A DNA stretch of 64,000 nucleotides, taken from positions 26,796,501-26,860,500 of the forward strand of contig NC_080569.1 in the NCBI RefSeq assembly GCF_030253575.1, given 5' to 3'. The DNA is from Rhododendron vialii. Taxonomy: Eukaryota; Streptophyta; Magnoliopsida; Ericales; Ericaceae. Positions 45,471 through 57,855 of the stretch are shown in pieces. The notes below the pieces were generated by a model. That model saw only the letters and a list, made by a program, of their open reading frames with translations. It ran no database searches and had not been told where the DNA came from. Every line of letters starts with the position of its first letter. Within the stretch, counting starts at the first letter, position 1. Both the position numbers and the translations under genes were made by a program.

Positions 45471-45739
45471 AAATTTGTTCTACTCCTATTTCTTTTCCTT
45501 GAACGGAGATAAATGCACTATTAATTGGACCACTTATTATATCTTGTGTTCTGCGTGCCAGATTTCGTTCCATTCATAGAGTTGGTGAGTGGCAATTGGC
45601 AAAACATAACAAGAACAAAGTTCAGTGTGTATGAAAAAGACAATCATATATGTTGTTCAACGTGTATTAAAATATACAGTATTTGGCAACATATGGTAAC
45701 TTAGGGATTGAAATGGTCTATGTCTGAGGTGTAGAAAGT

Positions 45740-45962
45740 GGGTGGTCAAGGTCTAGGACTTAGGGATTTGCTTCTAATTAAGGTCTTAGATTCGAAATCT
45801 CACACGTGCTATCAACTCTTTTGGGACCAATTCCTACAGAGTTTTGCTTCGGCTTTATCTGGGCTCTCCTCATATGTGGGCGGTTGGAGGCTCCGAAAAT
45901 TAGTTGAGGTGCTTGTAAGCTGGTTCAGACTAATAGTTATCAAATCAAAAAAAAAAAAAAAG
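45740..45962 (+). mobile_element. tRNA-derived SINE copy with A tail
   Basis: Head tctaggacttagggatttgc, B-box-like ggtcttagattcgaaatc, body ttgcttcggctttatc and attagttgaggtgcttgtaa, and a 15-base terminal A run. It is the best preserved of the four copies. Confidence 0.7.
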
Positions 45963-46899
45963 TGACGAGAGTAATAGTATTATGACTATGAATTCCATTA
46001 CCATGGCCATATTTAAAACAGAACAGAAGTGGAGCACTCAAGATGAGCTTTACTAAACAACTTATGCGTAGGTAGGGGATAGTTGGGCATAGCAAGTGAA
46101 GAGTCCACTTATTGGTAATAGTTTACCCAATTACCTACTTAGAGAATTATCCAACCACCCACACACTCAAGTGGATATATATTTAGAGAGCTAGATTAGA
46201 CCTCAATGAGCAACATTAATGGAGGAGAAGTAAAAGCTATAAATAGTAGCCCACACCACATGGCTGTAGACAATTTCCCAGATTATTCTGGACTCAGTAT
46301 TTAACCCACTTGAGCATATGAACACAGTGCTCGCAGTATTTGTCTGCTGCAAGGCTAATAACCATGACAAAGAAACTGTATTAGACTGGTAGCTTTTGAT
46401 GACTAAGTGTTCGGTTCGGGCCAGCTTACACGCATGACACACTTCAACTAATTCTGGGAGACCAATTCCACCGTCCTCTAGCAGGGGCCCCATTTAAGAT
46501 CAAAGCAAAGCTCCATATAGACTGACCCCAAAGATTACGTGACTATACTCTTCTCTGGTAGTCCTGAGAGTTTCTATCATAGTGTCACTAGAGAGCAGGC
46601 TGACAGCATTTTTTGAAATCTGTTGATTTTGCTAATTCAATACAATATCAAACAATTGGATCCATTAGTTCCTTTATTGTCTTCTTTGCATTTTTCAATC
46701 TTTGTTTCCTTCCAACACAAGTTTTGAGAGAGACGGTGAGTGGGGATACCAACTACCAAGGCTCGAGCCCAAAAAGTGGAATATAACACAAGAAGGGTGC
46801 AGCCACCAGGGAAATCAAAGCCTGGTCGTATGCAAGTTCTTTTGTCGCTTTTTGTCATATGGGCCACGCTACTTTAGCCATTCCATTGGAGATGGTCTA

Positions 46900-47580
46900 A
46901 TTCCAATTCTACCTGGAGTGGCAAAAGCAGACCCAGCACAACCCCACAGGCTAGAATTGTTCATTGAGGACTACCCTTATGCAAACAATGGCCTTTCTTA
47001 TCTGGTCTGCTATTGGGAGCCTGGTTTAAACTATGCCAATTAGTAGTTAGTGCTATCCAAAAGCAAGTTTGATCCATAATGATATAGAGCTACAATCCTG
47101 GCACAATGAATCTATTAACGTGGACCACTCTAACGTTCAACATGCTACTTAGCGACCCACAGTGTCCAGGACCTCCAGGTGATCTGACAACTACCCTTAC
47201 CACTCCTATATGGCTTGCATCTGCACAACATGTTGTAGTCAACTTTGGACTTTATCCCTATGTATGTTGGGTATGTCCCAAACCACCTATCAGTAATGGA
47301 ACCACAAGTGCTGCAAGAGCATGCCCGAATGGGAACTATCTAAAATCGTTGCCAAGGTAGTCCCACCCAACAAATTTTACGGCTCAGAGTGAGATAGCAT
47401 CAATGCATTCACCAGAATCTTAGAGAAAGACAAGACTTAGTAGGCGAAAATTGAAAAGAGGAACGTGGAGCCAAGCCTGAAAAAATAGAAGTGGTGCTGG
47501 CATTCTATCATACGAGCAGTTCATTCCAAGCTCAAGACCACTTGTAGGGGTACTGAATAGTTCAACTCTCCAACTGTGTG
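46900..47580 (+). pseudogene. Decayed 13-lipoxygenase pseudogene (C-terminal half)
   Basis: Pieces in shifting frames match the C-terminal half of plant plastid 13-lipoxygenases, the enzymes that oxygenate linolenic acid for jasmonate and leaf-volatile synthesis. They are GVAKADPAQPHRLELFIEDY (about 46915), DLTTTLTTPIWLASAQHVVV and NFGLYPY (about 47180-47270), KSLPR then MHSPE (about 47350-47420), KIEKRNVEPSLK (about 47446) and SGAGILSYEQFIPSSRPL then VGVLNS (about 47490-47560). The end corresponds to the usual GAGVLPYELL...PNSVSI terminus. Stops and frameshifts separate the blocks, and part of the iron-binding region is missing. No intact N-terminal half is nearby, so this is a dead fragment. 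Confidence 0.85.
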
Positions 47581-50116
47581 AGTAGCATCAATGGAAGAAT
47601 TATCTTATCTCCAGATTATAGCTATTTCGCATGATTCACTTGCATGGATATTGATGAGCACAAAAACAAACTATTTATAAAATGACTAACTGAAGAAATG
47701 AAATGCTACTAGGTTGATTAATTATGTACTAACCAAGTTAAACCTATACGCGCATTACTAAACAGTAAACACTGACTACTTAGGGCCAGAATGCAGAAAG
47801 AAAAAATCTGCAGAAGGACAAGGACAATCAAGACAGCAAAAACAATGCCTATTAGAAAAAAATGATTAACTTGAAAATGATATGAAAAAAATATCGTAAA
47901 AAAACTTACCCTTGACAATCCACCCAGAGACTGCACTCATCAAGAGAGGTATTCTGGCTTGGGAAGAATTATTCGGAAGGAAAGAGCATCATGATCCTGC
48001 CACATGTTTCTGCTTTGTACTGTTTTCACATGTTGTGGTTGGCTACAAGCCTACAAGCAGTTTCAATCTGTGCTTTGCAACTGACAATGAATGCAGTCAA
48101 ATCAGAAAAACACTACAAACAATTGATCACCACAAACTCCTGAAGTTAAATAAAAGAATTTCCTGGTAAAAAAAAATTCTAACAAACTTTCTTGTTATGT
48201 TAGTGCAAACAAAAAGCATATCAACAGCAAAGGACCACTCAAAAAACGTGCTTTACTGTTATATGTTTTGTTATAGGTAAAAGAAATCTGATACAAGTGC
48301 CATCAGGGTAGATACAGGTTTTTCTTGCACTATAGAGTTGAACGAATTACAATAAACAAGAAAGTAATCAGGAGATCAACAAGTAACCCACAGTACCCAT
48401 CCACCCCAGCAACAGTAAACCCCTTCAACTCGGCAGCCATGCACGCACTCAGTTCCTTCTCCATTGGATTCTGTCAGTAGATAGAAGAGATGCACTTTCC
48501 ATTGGCTGGTAGTTACATTACATGAATGTTCGGTCCAAAAGATGATGTTCGTCTTTCCCTTTAGAATTTATGGAAATATTAACTAACTAAAATTGCTTGC
48601 AAAGTTACCTGATTGAGGCACAAATGTATCGCACTTCTTGTTTGCCACTATACCTGTTATTTCACATTTCGTAGTCTTGAGACTTTTTCACCGTTTCTGG
48701 AGAAAGATGGAGAAAAGAATAGATAAAAAGAGAGACACGTTTTTATAAAAGGGGGGAAATGAGATTCCTTCGTCAATATTGAACGCCTAAAAGACGAACA
48801 ATACAGATTGCATGGAGTAAATACAATTGGATCAAAGTCACATCCCATTGCATTAGGATATCCAAGACGTACATTTTAACTTCTTAACCATAGTAGCCGT
48901 ATACTTCTATTGATACAATATATAGCGTGCTCATACTTTTCCATTAGAATGGCTTGTAATAGCAAAATACATGCTATAGTTCACAACCTTGACTTCACTA
49001 GCTTTTATAATTCACAATCACTATTCATTACCAGACTCCATAAGAAGAATGCTATTTCCTCTTTAATGACTTTTTGACTAATTGATTGCTTTTGGACCTT
49101 CAACACACAATCTTAAGCATCTAGCCTTATTCTGTTTTTGTAGTCAGTGTTAGTGGCAGAGTCAAATGGTTGGTACATTATACACCGGATTTTCATCACA
49201 AACCTTAGCAACAGAATGTCACAAGTCACAACACTTTAGTAATCTTAAAAGATTGGTTCACACTAGATTCCAATCCACTAAACCTTCTTCGACTCTAACC
49301 AACAGTACAAAAATTTTATGAAACACCCAATTAAGAGCAACATGAACTCAACTCACGCCTTGCTCCAAAAACCCATTATATTCACATTGTTAAAACAATC
49401 TTTCAAAACCAATTTGAAGTCAGACACACCTATGTAGACAGCAACGGGGAGTAATCATACATAAAAATAGTTCACAAATTGCCACATCAATTCATATTAA
49501 AATTTACAGAAGGTCTTCTACACAATACATAACTGATGTAGATCTCTTGCTGCTAAATTAAAAGCCAAGCCAAGCCATTACAGCATTACCCTCAAATCCT
49601 ACTGCTACCCTCTATTTTTAATTCAAATATGCTATGCTAGATGGACTCTTCGAAATATAGGAATGTAGCCGCATCAAACACCTGTACTTGAGTAAGGATG
49701 CTGTATATGTGGCCAACATTTTGAACTGGATGCTCGTCTAGAAAACATATTTTAGTACCACATTCAACTTTACAGCACAACTATGCATCAAATGTTTTAT
49801 AGCACCTTGTAAGCCAAACTTATGTCGAGTCCCAAAAAGGGGAGAGGGCGGGGGGGTTTCAAAGAAGAAGAAGAAGAAGCCAAATTTACGTGTAAAAATC
49901 AAAGGAATATACAAAAAATACTCCTAGCATTTTTTCCAATGTGTCAAGTGCCCTTGACATAGAATTAAATGTGTCCGACACTTAAACACATGTCATACCC
50001 AAGTCCATCTAACACAGCATATACACACAAGAAAATACAATAGGTACACACCTATCGACCACACCCGTCTCACATATGTGATATGCATGTATTGCACACG
50101 CTGATTATTAAAGGAA
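47581..50116. other. Intergenic DNA, no gene recognised
   Basis: AT-rich DNA that probably includes the 3' UTR of the minus-strand membrane protein gene at its right end. A small gaagaagaagaagaag repeat lies near 49863-49878. Nothing else is supportable. Confidence 0.35.
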
Positions 50117-50551
50117 TCAGTCATATTTAACTTTCCAAGAGTAAACAAGAAAGAAAACCCATGAAAGAGCAAGCAAGATATCACCAACGATTTGCCTCAG
50201 CCAATCCCAAGCTAAATCTTCGACCCTCCTTTCAAAGTTAAACCTCCAGATTGCCATGGACACGTGGAGGGCAACGCACCCCTTGGCGAAGAACACGTGG
50301 AAGTCTCTGTCCCTGACGAATGCGACCATGAACAGGAGGAAGCCGATTGCGAAAAGAAGTAGCCCGGAGAAGGAATCGGAGGTCCGGATGAGGAGCTGGT
50401 CGTGAGGAGTAGATCCGAGGAGCTTGGCGGCGGCCTCGGTCCCGTGCGAGAGGGTGTAGATCTCCTTCACGTAGAACATCATTAGGGCCCCGGTGGAGAC
50501 GGCGATGAGCGAGTGGAGGAGGCAGATCACGGAGAAGAGAGAGAGACCCAT
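50117..50551 (-). CDS. Small plant membrane protein with four predicted helices (unknown function)
   Basis: Intronless frame of 144 codons, ATG complement at 50549-50551. Hydrophobic segments lie at about residues 5-27 (LFSVICLLHSLIAVSTGAL), 61-79 (FSGLLLFAIGFLLFMVAFV), 84-103 and 120-140 (IVGDILLALSWVFFLVYSW). Charged loops between them (HGTEAAAKLLGSTPHDQ, RDRDFH, ERRVEDLAWDW) argue for a real conserved membrane protein, and the GC-rich coding DNA differs from its AT-rich surroundings. I believe it belongs to a plant-specific uncharacterised transmembrane family (possibly DUF7865), but that name is not certain. No function is assigned. Confidence 0.75.
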   Translation of the reverse strand: MGLSLFSVICLLHSLIAVSTGALMMFYVKEIYTLSHGTEAAAKLLGSTPHDQLLIRTSDSFSGLLLFAIGFLLFMVAFVRDRDFHVFFAKGCVALHVSMAIWRFNFERRVEDLAWDWLRQIVGDILLALSWVFFLVYSWKVKYD

Positions 50552-51348
50552 TGATCAAAACAGCATTCTCGAATCAAAGGTGATACAAACAGATATGGGT
50601 GTGTATAGATAGAGGAGTGGAATAGAGTCAGTTATGGAGGGAAGGTTCGTGATGGTGATGGAGGCATTTGGAGGCAGGCGAGGAATGAGAACGACGACCG
50701 AGTTTTCTGGTAGAGTGGGGCATGTATGTCTGTTCAGGTGGAATTTTCACAGACGTCAGAGCAAGTATATCATATTAGGCAAAATTTGAGCCAAAATTGC
50801 CGGTGCACATTTTTTTTTTAAACTAATCACAACTCTTTTAATACTACATCAATGGTATTTATTTTATTTATTCTTTATTAAAATAACATTTTCTTTTTCT
50901 TTTTTCTTTTCACTATTCTTCTTTTTGTTGGAGGAGAAGCGTTATTCAATGTTTTAGGGGAAATAATTTTTGAGATTTAGTGGGTTGAGCACTAGGGTTG
51001 AGTTATGGGATGGTGGGTTAGGCACTTGAAGTTATGGAATGGTGGATTGAGCTAACTCATTATCTCTAATTGGACATTTTTTTTATTCTATTGGATTTAA
51101 CAAGAGTCTTACTCAAACCCAAATACCGCATCCGTTCCAAATTAATGGTCCGGTTCGGTCTCCAATGTAATTTTTAAATGAGTTAATTCTAGGTTGATCT
51201 TAATATTGGATTCCATAACCCACCAAATCCTATTGGGTAAAAGTGCAATGCTCGCTAAGTCTTGTGGGTGTGATTTTACTTCTTTACCCCATTTTAAATA
51301 ACAATAAATAAACACAACTCATCATTTAGGATTTTCAAATGAATGCAG

Positions 51349-51384
<36 letters not shown>

Positions 51385-51704
51385 GTCAACCCCACCACCA
51401 TCAGCTACTCCTTCGCCGGTCTTAGCCCAGCCACCGACCACTCCTCCGCTGGTCTTCACTCCACCGCCAGCTACTCCTCCTCCGGCGTTTCAGCCCCGCT
51501 GCCTCCATGGACATCGATGCCTCCGCCGCCACTTCCATCCACCGCCTCTATGAACTTTGATGCCTCTGCCGCCTCCGTTTAGAACTGCAATCGCCGTTCT
51601 TGCCGCGGTTCCTCCGCCCTCGCCTCCGTCTAACCACTCATCTCCGATGGTGACGACTCTTTAGGACGCACGGAAACCACATCCAATTGTGCTTCAGACA
51701 GAAT

Positions 51705-51885
51705 TTAATATTGTTAATCGTGGCTGAATAACACTGTTAATTCGGGTATTAACACTGTTAATTGGGGTGTAAATTTAGACGAAAATTAATACTGTTAATT
51801 GTAGCAGATTAACATTGTTAATCTGGGTATTAACACTGTTAATTAAGGTGTTAATTTAGACAAAAAATAACATTGTTAATTGTGG
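51705..51885 (+). repeat. Minisatellite of ttaacactgttaat words
   Basis: About nine copies of a unit near 20-40 bp centred on ta(a/c)actgttaatt(g/c), alternating with gggtattaac and ggtg.taatttagac. It lies inside the Stowaway-like element. Confidence 0.85.
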
Positions 51886-52140
51886 TGGTGGAGTGGTGGC
51901 AGCAGCGGTGGTGGCGTGGCGGCGTCGCGGTGGTGGTGGTAGAGCGGTGGTGGTGGTAGTGGTGGGGGTGGTGGAGTGATTGTGGTGGCGACGGCGGCGG
52001 TGGCATGGTGGTGGCGGTGGTGGCGGTAGTGTTGTGGTGGTGGTGGTGGCGGCAGCGGTGTGGTGGTGGAGGCGACGTGGTGGTGGTGGTGGCGGCGGCG
52101 GCGGCAGCGTGGTGGTGGTCGTGTGGTAGTAGTGGTGGCT
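51882..52140 (+). repeat. Imperfect GGT/GGC trinucleotide tract
   Basis: About 260 bp of ggtggtggc-type triplets with interruptions. On the minus strand it yields His/Pro/Thr-rich open frames, which I regard as artefacts of the repeat. Confidence 0.9.
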
Positions 52141-52656
52141 GAATCGTTTCAATCGTCTCTCTCAAATCGTCTTCTTTTTTTTTTACGAGGGGTAATTTTG
52201 TTAACAAAATAATGAAGAGGACCTACTGGACTATGAGCTCCTTGGACAGGACTTAGTGGACTATTCTTCACCCAGATAGAACCGGCCAGGAAGTTGCTCT
52301 TTTTAAATTGTTAATACCTTTCAATCTATAATGTTTTTAAAGATTTTAGAAATTTTGTATAAAAGAATTAATTGAGATCTATCATATAAGATCCATATTG
52401 CACATAAAATTCATTATAGATTGAAACATATAAACAATTTAAAAAGTGCATTGGAGACCGAACAGGACCATCAATTTGGAACGGAGGGAGTAGTAAAAAT
52501 ATTAGAGTACCTTTAAAATTTGAAATTTTTGGAATGCCCAAGGCCTGCCTTTTGGGATTGGGTGTGTACTGGTTGCACGGGGAAATTCTGGTAAAGGGTG
52601 TGGACAATGGGAATCAGAAATCCTGACCATGCACGAGTGTTTTCCAAGAAGAATTT

Positions 52657-52894
52657 ATTTTAAATTCGGATAGTTGAAAACAGTCGTGATTGTGCCCTGC
52701 GAGTTATACTACAGGAAGTACCCTGCAGGATCGCCGAACTATGGAGTAACAATTCTACAATTGAGAGATTATTTTAAATTTGGATAGTTGAAAACACTCG
52801 TGAACGATTATGATTGTGCCTTGCAGGTTACACTATTAGAAGTACCCTGTAGGATCCCTAGATTATGGAGCAACAAGTCTACAACCGAGTGATT
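52657..52894 (+). repeat. Tandem duplication, unit about 114 bp
   Basis: Units start at 52657 and 52771. Shared text includes attttaaatt.ggatagttg, gattgtgcc.tgc and agtaccctg.aggat. Noncoding and diverged by roughly 15 percent. Confidence 0.88.
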
Positions 52895-55210
52895 AATTGG
52901 CGATACGTGGCGCTCCACGTGACTTTTCCACCTGCGGTGCCACGTCCACCGCTTTGTTTCACTGCTCAATATTTTACTGTCCGTCTCAACAATCAATGAA
53001 CCGAATTTTAAAAAAAAAAACTCTTCCAGGAAAAAATTATACTTTTGAACGGTGAGATTTGGAGAGGTGGAGGAGCGATAAATTTTGAACAGTAGGCATA
53101 GACTTTTTGTTTTTCCACCACATATAAGAACCATAAACTTGATGGTGGAACCCATACAAATCTATCACAGATTCAACCTCACTCCTCTGGAGTACATGTG
53201 AGCCCCACACATAAAGCCCCACATGGTGGTCTATTACTACATGCCGCATTTTATGTTCGATTGGACTTCTGATTCTTACTAGTATATAAAATCCCAAAAA
53301 TATTACTACTAGGTATTAACTATCATTTACAGTAACTTCTACGAATAATCCTAGTATTTCCTTTATATCTTAAATAAACATCTTAATAATCTATCTAATA
53401 AAATACAAAGGTGTGAACCCCATATAAATACAACTTGTTAGAAGGGCTGAGATTCATTTTAATCCAAGGATTGAGAAAATTTCTCCTCATTTGATTAAAG
53501 TGCCAATAGTTTTAAACTTAATTACAAAAAACTGCTATTAAATCCAAGGCTCTAAAATTGCCCCCCAAATCCTACGGGGAGTCTCTCTCTCACAAACAGT
53601 GTACTCTCCCTTCCGATATCGATCACTATACAGTGACATAACACCATTTTTCACCCCTTTTCAAGATTTGAATGCTCTCTCCTGATCTACACTGAAGAAA
53701 TCCACTGTAGCAATTAGTGTCCACGATGTGGTTGCTGGTGGTGGCCCGACGTCGTGGAGTTCTCGAGATTTACCTTCGCTACTATGGTACGAATCATGGG
53801 TTTTCATTGATTTAGTTTCTTGGTCAATTTTAGTGTTTTGAGTTAGAGGTTTCGATATGATTTTTATGTTTGGATGCAACTTAGCAGAAAAAATATGCAG
53901 TGATGATTTGAATGCAACTTAGCAAAAGATTTCTGGGTTTGGTAAATTTTGATTTGAATGCAGCTTAGCAAGAGGCATCGTGAGGGAAGAAGGGAAGTGC
54001 TCCTGGGATCTCCGACCAACAACTTCTCACTCCATCCTCCTCTATCACCACAACTAGGTCATCGGCCCTCACCGCAACTCATTTCCTATTGATATTTGCC
54101 CCTCTTGGCCTTCTTCCCTCTCTGTTTTTGCTCTCGGTTCAGACCTAGCTGAGAAGGTATGCTTTTGCCTACGTGTTGTGAAAATGCATGTTCAAGAGAT
54201 TCAAACAGAAGGGAGGGAAATTATATGTTAGCAGACGGTGTACTCTCAATTTCATCCCTATTTTTACCCATGTCCATCCTAAATTTTCCAATTGCACGCC
54301 AATTTCTATATGTTTGCATGCCAATTTAGGTTGGGAATCATAAAAATATATTCCTGTAGAAGAGTACGACCAAATTTAGTCATCAATCAAAACCCAAAAT
54401 CTGTTCCAGTTGAATAAAATACATGAGAAAAAAATGTGACTAACGGTGAATAAACCTACCATGATTTAAGCTTCGGCATGATTTTTTTTTTCCGACTCGA
54501 GAAGAAGAATTTTATTAATGGAAGACGGTCAACAAGCCCTAATTTCTTCTAAGCTAGAGATTGCAGTATCCTTTTGCCATTTGAGATAATTGATGGGAAA
54601 ACTTTGTACAAAATTGGGTATTTCAAGAAATCAATTTTGGGAGAAACTGAAATCTTTCTTTCATCACCATTTCACACGATTAAAAGGAAGTGCCTAGTAT
54701 TTACTGGGATTCCAAAAGCAAATTGATAGTTCTTTGTAGCTAGTTTAAAATTTTAGTTGAGGGAGTGCCGTAAACATGATTAATTCTCTTTCGTGCCACT
54801 AAGGAGAGGATCACATATTACACACTAATGAACCGATTTAGTATGCCTTTAATTTCACCGAGTAATAATTTAAGAAAAAAAATTTCACCAACTAATATTG
54901 AAGGAATGTGAACATCGGGAACTGTTATAAAAGTATAAGGGAGGGGATGAGAAGTAATCCAGAGGATAAGGATGTTTTTTTTTTTTTTTAATCAATAGAT
55001 AGAAAACGCCCAAAGGGCTATAGAGACCCGAAATCTGGAGCCGTCTGTTGGGAGGGAATCGCCATTGGACCATACTTATTTTGCTACTGAATTAATGGGC
55101 TTTTATGTTGTGGGCTTCATATAGTTTGAATCATTGGAGCATCGTATGGAATGTTATAAGAAGAGATGGATAGACTATATTTTCAAAATCTGACCAAAGC
55201 CGTCACGTCA
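52895..55210. other. Intergenic DNA, no gene recognised
   Basis: Two runs of T (about 54482-54491 and 54966-54979), each followed by decayed sequence, could be A tails of minus-strand retroposons. A CT-rich piece near 53582-53610 is followed by gtactctccc. I found no coding region that I can support. Confidence 0.35.
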
Positions 55211-55215
55211 GCGGG

Positions 55216-55258
<43 letters not shown>

Positions 55259-55283
55259 GCGTGTTCGATCCACGCTCACCGCA
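55211..55283 (+). tRNA. tRNA-Phe (GAA)
   Basis: Intact 73-nt cloverleaf. Acceptor gcggggA pairs with tcaccgc apart from the 5-68 mismatch, as in known plant tRNA-Phe. The D arm contains agctcagttgggagagc, the anticodon arm cagactGAAgatctg has anticodon GAA, and the T arm gcgtgttcgatccacgc has the canonical B box. Discriminator A. The sequence is, from memory, the standard plant cytosolic tRNA-Phe. A T-rich downstream stretch (ttttcattttcc) may serve as terminator. Confidence 0.97.
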
Positions 55284-56339
55284 TTTCTGTTTTCATTTTC
55301 CGCCGCCAGTTTGTGCTTATCAAATGCTAGCACTATCAAACAATCGTCAAATATCCACTGGTATCTCTCTATTTGTTTGTTTTTTATTTTATTTTATTTT
55401 ATTGGAATCGTTTGTTTGTTTTTGTAGGACTTGAACATTAACCTTGTCAAAAATTAACTTGATCAGTTCTAATTGGAATAAATTTGTCTCCACGTCTCTT
55501 TCATAAAGTGTTCAATTTTTCCCCCTAAATAAATGGATTTCGATCATGTTTATCCAATCACTGCGTACTTGATGTGCTCTACAAGTAGAGTCGGTTATGA
55601 CTTTTTAGAATTCTTAAAATGAAATTTAAAGATGAGGCCTTTTGTTGGACCATTGAAAGAGATAAAAAAAAGAAAAAGGAGGGGCCTTAAAATTCAAATA
55701 TTTTTGAAGGCTTAAAACGGCCGCAACACAAGTTTTAGCTCAGAGCCGACTTTGTCTACAAGCTTTACAAAGTCTAAATGATACAGGTCATTGAATTGGA
55801 TCATTCTCATCGGCCAAAAACAATGGTTGCGTGCACACAGTGTGTTGTTCCTTTCTCAACTGCTTATAAAATAAAGAAGTTCGTTTAATTTTTGATAATT
55901 GATTTTCACACATCCCTCATTCATATTCACTCTTTGTTTGAGGAAGAAAAACATAACTCAAAATTAATCTTTTTTTTATATTTTTTCAAGAACATCGTAA
56001 ATTCACATAAAAAAAAAAAGTGTGAAAAGCACGTTCAATCTTTTTAGTATGATATTAAACTGATACCAATTGTTTGATCAGAAACGAAAATAAAAGGACT
56101 TTTTGTTCTTTTACAAGTTTTGAAAAAAAAAAATTACTATGTGTTCAGTTCCCAATAGAATTTGTCTATCTATCTATCTACTCATTATTACTTATTACAT
56201 TAAATTTTTTGAAAATTGATTTTGCCACTCCGCTTTTCTTTAACGGCACTCTCTTTCTCTCACAAAATAAACCAACTAATAGAGACATAAAAGGGAAATG
56301 GGTTAGAGAATTTTTTTTCTCAAAACTCAAAACCAATTG

Positions 56340-56514
56340 TATTGAATTGCAACTGCAGAGAATAGCTTCTTTTGTTTCGGATTCGGACAAAAGCCCCGTT
56401 GCGGAAGTTTGAGCGCCGTGTCACCCAACCGGCCCACCGTGGTTCCAACACACTCTCTCTCTCTCTCTCTTCGGGATCTGCTTGGGTTTTGTTCAGCTGA
56501 TTTTATGTTTGAAG
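56340..56514 (+). promoter_or_regulatory. Probable SUVH leader exon 1 (5' UTR)
   Basis: A CT-rich start (tctctctctctct at about 56451-56470) is followed by ttcgggatctgcttgg and a strong donor (gaag|gtaaca, exon end 56514). A leader exon separated from an intronless coding exon by a long intron is usual for plant SUVH1/3 genes. The left limit is approximate, and the acceptor near 59079 (gttttccag) or 59033 is a guess. Confidence 0.55.
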
Positions 56515-57525
56515 GTAACATCTGTAATCTTTTTCCTTCTTCTTCTGCTACTACTTTTTTCGTTTGCGTTACTAACGTCGCTGATCTTCTACTTCGGTCG
56601 GAGCCGTGTTCAAATTTCTCGTGCTTGTTTGAAATTTCATTTCATTACCTGCGATGAAAATTTCTCGCTAAGTTGTCTACAGGCCCTCTGATTGTTGGGA
56701 AATTTGGTGAGAATCGAAGTAAATTGACCGGTGAAGATTCATTTTTTGCCCCTTATTTCTCATTCTTTCTTATGCGTACACTATCTCATTTAAAAAAAAA
56801 TTTCTTTTGGCTATCCAATTAAGTGAAAAGATTTACCTTTCTTTTCTTTTCGCATCCTTTCTCACCATGTAGAGGGGCTGTTAATGTTCCTTTGATTATA
56901 GAATGCCTCTTTTTGTTTAGCCCCCAGTGTCTCACTCTGTTCCTTGGTGGGTTTCTAGGGTTTTGCGGATTTTTGGGTTTGCTCTTGAAAATTTAACCCT
57001 TTAGATTGAGTGAGAAAACAAAGGATTATGCTTTCTTTCCAAATCTCATCATTTTTTGTGAGAAACAAGATAAGCCTTGCATTTGCACACATTCCTCATT
57101 TTTTCCCACCTATTTATCCAAATAAGGGGTGAGATTCTCGTTTCTATTAGTTTCTTTTCTCACCAAACCCCTCAATCCGAAGGGAACTGTGAGTAGTAAT
57201 TTCGATTCTGTTTTTCATTATATTCTCTAGTTGCTTGTTGTAGGAAGCATTTTCTACTAGATTCTCAGTTCATTTTGGGATTTTTCCGACTGCTTTTGCT
57301 AATTGAGGCTTTTTCTTTGTCAAAAATTTTCCGTTTTTCCCATTGTCATTGCCTGTGTAGAACATATCTCCATAGCTTGGTTTTGTGATTCTCCTTTGGT
57401 TTACTCTCCATTTCCTCCCTCTGTTACTTGGTGGTGTTAATAGGGTTTTTAACTAACTGGGGGGATACCCTAAAATTTGATCTTTAGTCAGCATCTGTGT
57501 AGAAAGGATACTAAAAGGTTTGCGT

Positions 57526-57855
57526 TTCCACTAAACTAATGGAAAATAAGTACTTATTTGCAATTTTCAAGCTTAAAAAAGCTTGAAAATAATGGACTTA
57601 CTAGAATAATTTTTTGTGTAATATCGATTTTGTTTGATAAATTTGAATGAGATCTTTTGAACGGTGCAAAAAAGGGGCACCACCAAACTCGTGGTTTATA
57701 GAAAAAGAAATAGCCATAGAAATGGTTTCCAGGGTCGGGAGGAAGTCCCCTCTTGAATCTATTAGATAGACACAAAAAATTATTTTCGTAAATACATTAT
57801 TTTTAAGTTTGAAAATTGCAAATAAGTACTTATTTTTTAACAAGGCTTAGTGGAA
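57526..57855. mobile_element. MITE with about 48-bp inverted ends in the SUVH leader intron
   Basis: Left arm ccactaaac...ataagtacttatttgcaattttcaa (57528-57575); right arm is its inverse (57803-57853). No convincing target duplication, so the family is unassigned. A small palindrome (tcaagcttaaaaaagcttga) lies just inside the left arm. Confidence 0.75.

Larger units (their letters stand above)
51126..52490. mobile_element. Stowaway-like element (1.37 kb) with long inverted ends and simple-repeat cargo
   Basis: The left end (51126-51185) and the inverted right end share cgttccaaattaatggtcc-type sequence continuing through ttcggtctccaatg for about 55 bp. The right outer end is the classic ggaacggagggag followed by TA; TA also precedes the left end (51124-51125). 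The interior holds a CT microsatellite (51350-51382), a minisatellite of aacactgttaatt words (51705-51885) and a GGT/GGC trinucleotide tract (51882-52140). Much larger than usual Stowaway MITEs. Confidence 0.72.

Noticed and set aside
51343-51582. Plus-strand frame beginning MQPLSLSLSLS.
   Set aside because: Mostly a translated CT microsatellite and Ser/Pro-rich low-complexity DNA within a Stowaway-like element; no supportable product.
51851-52207. His/Pro/Thr-rich minus-strand open frames.
   Set aside because: Artefact of the GGT/GGC trinucleotide tract.
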